Below are positions 5,182 to 6,728 of a DNA stretch of 6,728 nt, one piece after another. Position 1 is the first letter of the stretch. Every line of letters starts with the position of its first letter. A model generated the notes under the pieces. That model was not told the DNA's origin. It ran no database searches and saw nothing but the letters and a program-made list of their open reading frames with translations. The position numbers were made by a program, and so were the translations under genes. The DNA comes from an uncultured Acidimicrobiaceae bacterium (GTDB lineage: Bacteria > Actinomycetota > Acidimicrobiia > Acidimicrobiales > MedAcidi-G1), in the NCBI GenBank assembly GCA_913054115.1, contig CAJXIS010000123.1:1-6728 (forward strand), read 5' to 3'.

Positions 5182-5957
5182 CAGGCCTCGCTGAGCGCCG
5201 CGAGTCGGAGGTCGACGGACGGGTGGACCGCCGTTTCGGTTTCCGGCGAACCCCCGGGCTGGAGGACCCACAGGTGGGCGCTGTTGTCGACCACCGCAGG
5301 GACCGTCGTCCCGAGGTCGGCGAGCAGCAACAGGGAGCGTTGCAGGCCCGGCGGAAAGCGCGTCGCCGACACGGCGTCACGGTCGAAGCGGACGGTGTGG
5401 TCGGGCGCCTCCCACTTCCTGCTGGCATGCCGGACCCCCGGGACCGCCTCGAAGGCCGCCGCCGTGGTCCGGTGCCGGAGGTCCTCGTCCTGGCAGCGCA
5501 TGAGCAGGTGGGCGACGAGGCCCTCGAGTTCGACCACCTTGAGCGCCTCGAGTGCGCCACTCGTGAACACGAGTACCGGGTCGGGCGAACCCACGACGGC
5601 GGCATTGCCCGTCGGACAGTCGACGATGTGGAGAGGTGGCGGGTCGATGCCCTGGGACAGGCAGAGCCCGTCGATGGTGTTGTGGAGGCGCGGAAAGTCG
5701 TCGGGCATCGCGGGTACCGCACCCCACGAACGCAACAGCCGGGTTGCCGAAGAGCGAGCCGTCCTACGAAAGGCCAACTCGACGACGAAGCCGACGGCTG
5801 CGCCGATGAACGTGAAGGCGAAGACCGGCCGCTTTCCGGAGAGGTCCATGACCGACCCCGCGATCATGAGGGCAGGCACCATGAGGACGAGCGCCACGAC
5901 GATCGTGGCAGCAAAGTACGGCGGGTGTTTCGGGGTGTCGAAGGGGGCTGCGGACAT
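5181..5957 (-). CDS. Membrane protein with degenerate M48 (HtpX-like) peptidase domain
   Basis: The 258-residue product has two N-terminal membrane helices (about 14-37 and 45-63) followed by a cytoplasmic or membrane-associated domain. This domain follows the layout of M48 metallopeptidases step by step. FPRLHNTIDGLCLSQGI-PPPLHIVD (88-113) resembles the HtpX segment with LPKP. NAAVVGSPDPVLVFTSGALEAL (118-139) matches NAFATG...VTxGLL. ELEGLVAHLLMRCQDED (143-159) matches ELxGVLAHELSHxxxRD. RFDRDAVSATRFPPGLQRSL (190-209) matches REFxADxxxxxLTRYPPGL. HPSVDLRLAAL (245-255) matches the terminal HPxxxxRIxxL. The catalytic HExxH has become HLLMR (150-154): His150 remains, the catalytic Glu is Leu151, the second His is Arg154, and the position of the third ligand Glu is Arg190. 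It should therefore not hydrolyse peptides, and a binding or scaffold role is likely. The reading frame is intact and tightly coupled (TGATG) to the DUF3048 lipoprotein. The homology is by eye. Confidence 0.75.
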   Translation of the reverse strand: MSAAPFDTPKHPPYFAATIVVALVLMVPALMIAGSVMDLSGKRPVFAFTFIGAAVGFVVELAFRRTARSSATRLLRSWGAVPAMPDDFPRLHNTIDGLCLSQGIDPPPLHIVDCPTGNAAVVGSPDPVLVFTSGALEALKVVELEGLVAHLLMRCQDEDLRHRTTAAAFEAVPGVRHASRKWEAPDHTVRFDRDAVSATRFPPGLQRSLLLLADLGTTVPAVVDNSAHLWVLQPGGSPETETAVHPSVDLRLAALSEA

Positions 5958-5987
5958 GGTGCTCGGTCGGTCGGGGGCTCGGCCCGC

Positions 5988-5993
5988 ATGCTA
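5988..5993 (-). promoter_or_regulatory. Weak candidate -10 element upstream of the M48-like gene
   Basis: TAGCAT on the minus strand fits TAnnnT and lies in the 72-nt gap after the glycosyltransferase, about 30 nt before the ATG at 5957. No -35 match is seen and the downstream leader has no clear Shine-Dalgarno sequence, only CCGA tetranucleotide repeats. Readthrough from the glycosyltransferase is an equal possibility. Confidence 0.25.
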
Positions 5994-6029
5994 TGGCGGG
6001 AGTGGCCGGACCGCTGGCCGGGGGCCGAA

Positions 6030-6728
6030 TCAGGCGACGACGCCCTCATAGGCCTCGAGGTACCGATCGGCCAGTCGCCGCATCGAGAACTCCTCGGCTC
6101 TGGCGAGGCCATTGGCGACGAGGTCGTCGCTCAGGCCCGGATCGCCGAGCACCTTCTCCAGCGCAGCCGCCAGGGCGGACGCATCGCCGGGCGGCACCAG
6201 CACCGCCTCCCGGTCCGACCGGGCGACCCGCGCATAGCCGGCGATGTCGCAGGCCACCACCGGCGTGCCGGCCGCCATCGCCTCGAGGAGGACCACGCCG
6301 AACGACTCGCCGCGCAGCGACGGGGCACAGAAGACGTCGGCGCCCCGCATCCGGGAGAGCTTCTCCTGTTCATCGATGCGACCGAGCCAGTCGATCCGAG
6401 AGTCGCCGGCCATGCGCTGTTCGAGCTCCACGGTCTCCGGTCCGTCGCCGACCACCCAGAGCCGCACGTCGTCCGGCATCTGCTGCAGCGCCTCGAGCAG
6501 GACGGCGAGCCCCTTGCGCGGTTCGTGCCGCCCGACGAAGAGCACGGTCGGGCCATCGGTCGGCCATGGATCGGCCTGCGCACACCGGTCGATCTCGACG
6601 CCGTTGAACAGCACCTCGAACTCGCCGCCGAGTGCTCCTCCGGCCATGGCAGCGGCGTCCTCGGACACGGCGAACGAGGCGACGAGCCGCTGCCGGAGCC
6701 AACAGACCGGTGGGTTCAACAGCTCGTA
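6030..6728 (-). CDS. pimA: GT4 glycosyltransferase, probably PimA (phosphatidylinositol alpha-mannosyltransferase), 5' end outside window
   Basis: PimA transfers mannose from GDP-mannose to phosphatidylinositol on the cytoplasmic face of the membrane, the first step to phosphatidylinositol mannosides. The 232 visible residues are the C-terminal 60% of a protein usually near 380 long and include the complete nucleotide-sugar-binding half of a GT-B fold. Key segments are NGVEID (42-47), VLFVGRHEPRKGLAVLLEAL (62-81, Arg67 and Lys72 as candidate diphosphate contacts), MRGADVFCAPSLRGESFGVVLLEAM (127-151) with the EX7E pair Glu141/Glu149, and AAGTPVVACDIAGY. FCAP, GESFG and GRxxEPRKG are, as I recall, particularly close to mycobacterial PimA, and the downstream pdxS/pdxT/yebC/ruv order fits. 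Other lipid GT4 mannosyl- or glucosyltransferases remain possible because the acceptor-binding N-terminal half is missing. The frame is open to the window edge. Confidence 0.8.
   Translation of the reverse strand, partial: YELLNPPVCWLRQRLVASFAVSEDAAAMAGGALGGEFEVLFNGVEIDRCAQADPWPTDGPTVLFVGRHEPRKGLAVLLEALQQMPDDVRLWVVGDGPETVELEQRMAGDSRIDWLGRIDEQEKLSRMRGADVFCAPSLRGESFGVVLLEAMAAGTPVVACDIAGYARVARSDREAVLVPPGDASALAAALEKVLGDPGLSDDLVANGLARAEEFSMRRLADRYLEAYEGVVA

Noticed and set aside
5184..5271. N-terminal extension of the DUF3048 lipoprotein into the M48-like gene
   Set aside because: It would place 30 polar residues before a clear lipoprotein signal peptide and is out of frame with the real upstream gene.
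5962..5974. TCGG tetranucleotide repeat just upstream of the M48-like gene
   Set aside because: There are only three copies in a GC-rich leader, too few to argue for function or phase variation.
6000..6029. Inverted GGCC/CCGG sequences after the glycosyltransferase stop as a terminator
   Set aside because: Pairing is limited to about 4 bp with a mismatch and no T run, so it is not a convincing terminator.
3379..6051. Very long plus-strand open frame (890 codons) antisense to pdxS, the lipoprotein and the M48-like gene
   Set aside because: It lies opposite well-supported genes. The translation is low-complexity (Arg/Gly/Asp/Val-rich) with no recognisable motif. Long antisense frames are expected in GC-rich DNA with strong third-position bias.

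Overview
The window is a GC-rich, densely packed chromosomal segment. All nine genes I can support lie on the minus strand, so transcription runs from high to low coordinates. Gene content and order point to an actinobacterium: a PimA-type mannosyltransferase, PdxS/PdxT, YebC and RuvCAB, a succession that I recall is also kept in order in mycobacteria. The Thr-rich DUF3048 lipoprotein and the divergence from mycobacterial sequences would fit a deep lineage such as Acidimicrobiia, but that is inference and could only be tested by a phylogeny.

Layout in transcription order. (1) 6728-6030: C-terminal 232 residues of a GT4 glycosyltransferase, probably PimA (phosphatidylinositol mannoside synthesis); its 5' end lies outside the window. 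(2) 5957-5181: a two-TM membrane protein that keeps the scaffold of an M48 (HtpX-like) metallopeptidase but has lost most of its zinc site; no named family is known to me. (3) 5181-3931: a DUF3048 (YerB-type) lipoprotein joined to gene 2 by a TGATG stop/start overlap. (4) 3879-2989 pdxS and (5) 2953-2363 pdxT: the two subunits of ribose-5-phosphate-dependent PLP synthase. (6) 2340-1591: YebC/PmpR-family protein. (7) 1533-1027 ruvC, (8) 1030-434 ruvA and (9) 429-1 ruvB (truncated by the window): Holliday-junction branch migration and resolution.

The spacing suggests three transcription units: genes 2-3, then pdxS-pdxT-yebC, then ruvC-ruvA-ruvB. pdxS and ruvC, the first genes of the last two units, share an unusual layout. 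Each has a TAGA(C/G)TCGT element whose -10-like hexamer ends 7 nt before the ATG, with no Shine-Dalgarno sequence, which suggests leaderless transcripts.

Most of the window is conserved housekeeping. The least described part is the pair at 3931-5957: a probable pseudo-peptidase membrane protein translationally coupled to a DUF3048 lipoprotein, set between pimA and pdxS. I see no defence system, mobile element, CRISPR array or RNA gene. No gap between genes exceeds about 75 bases.
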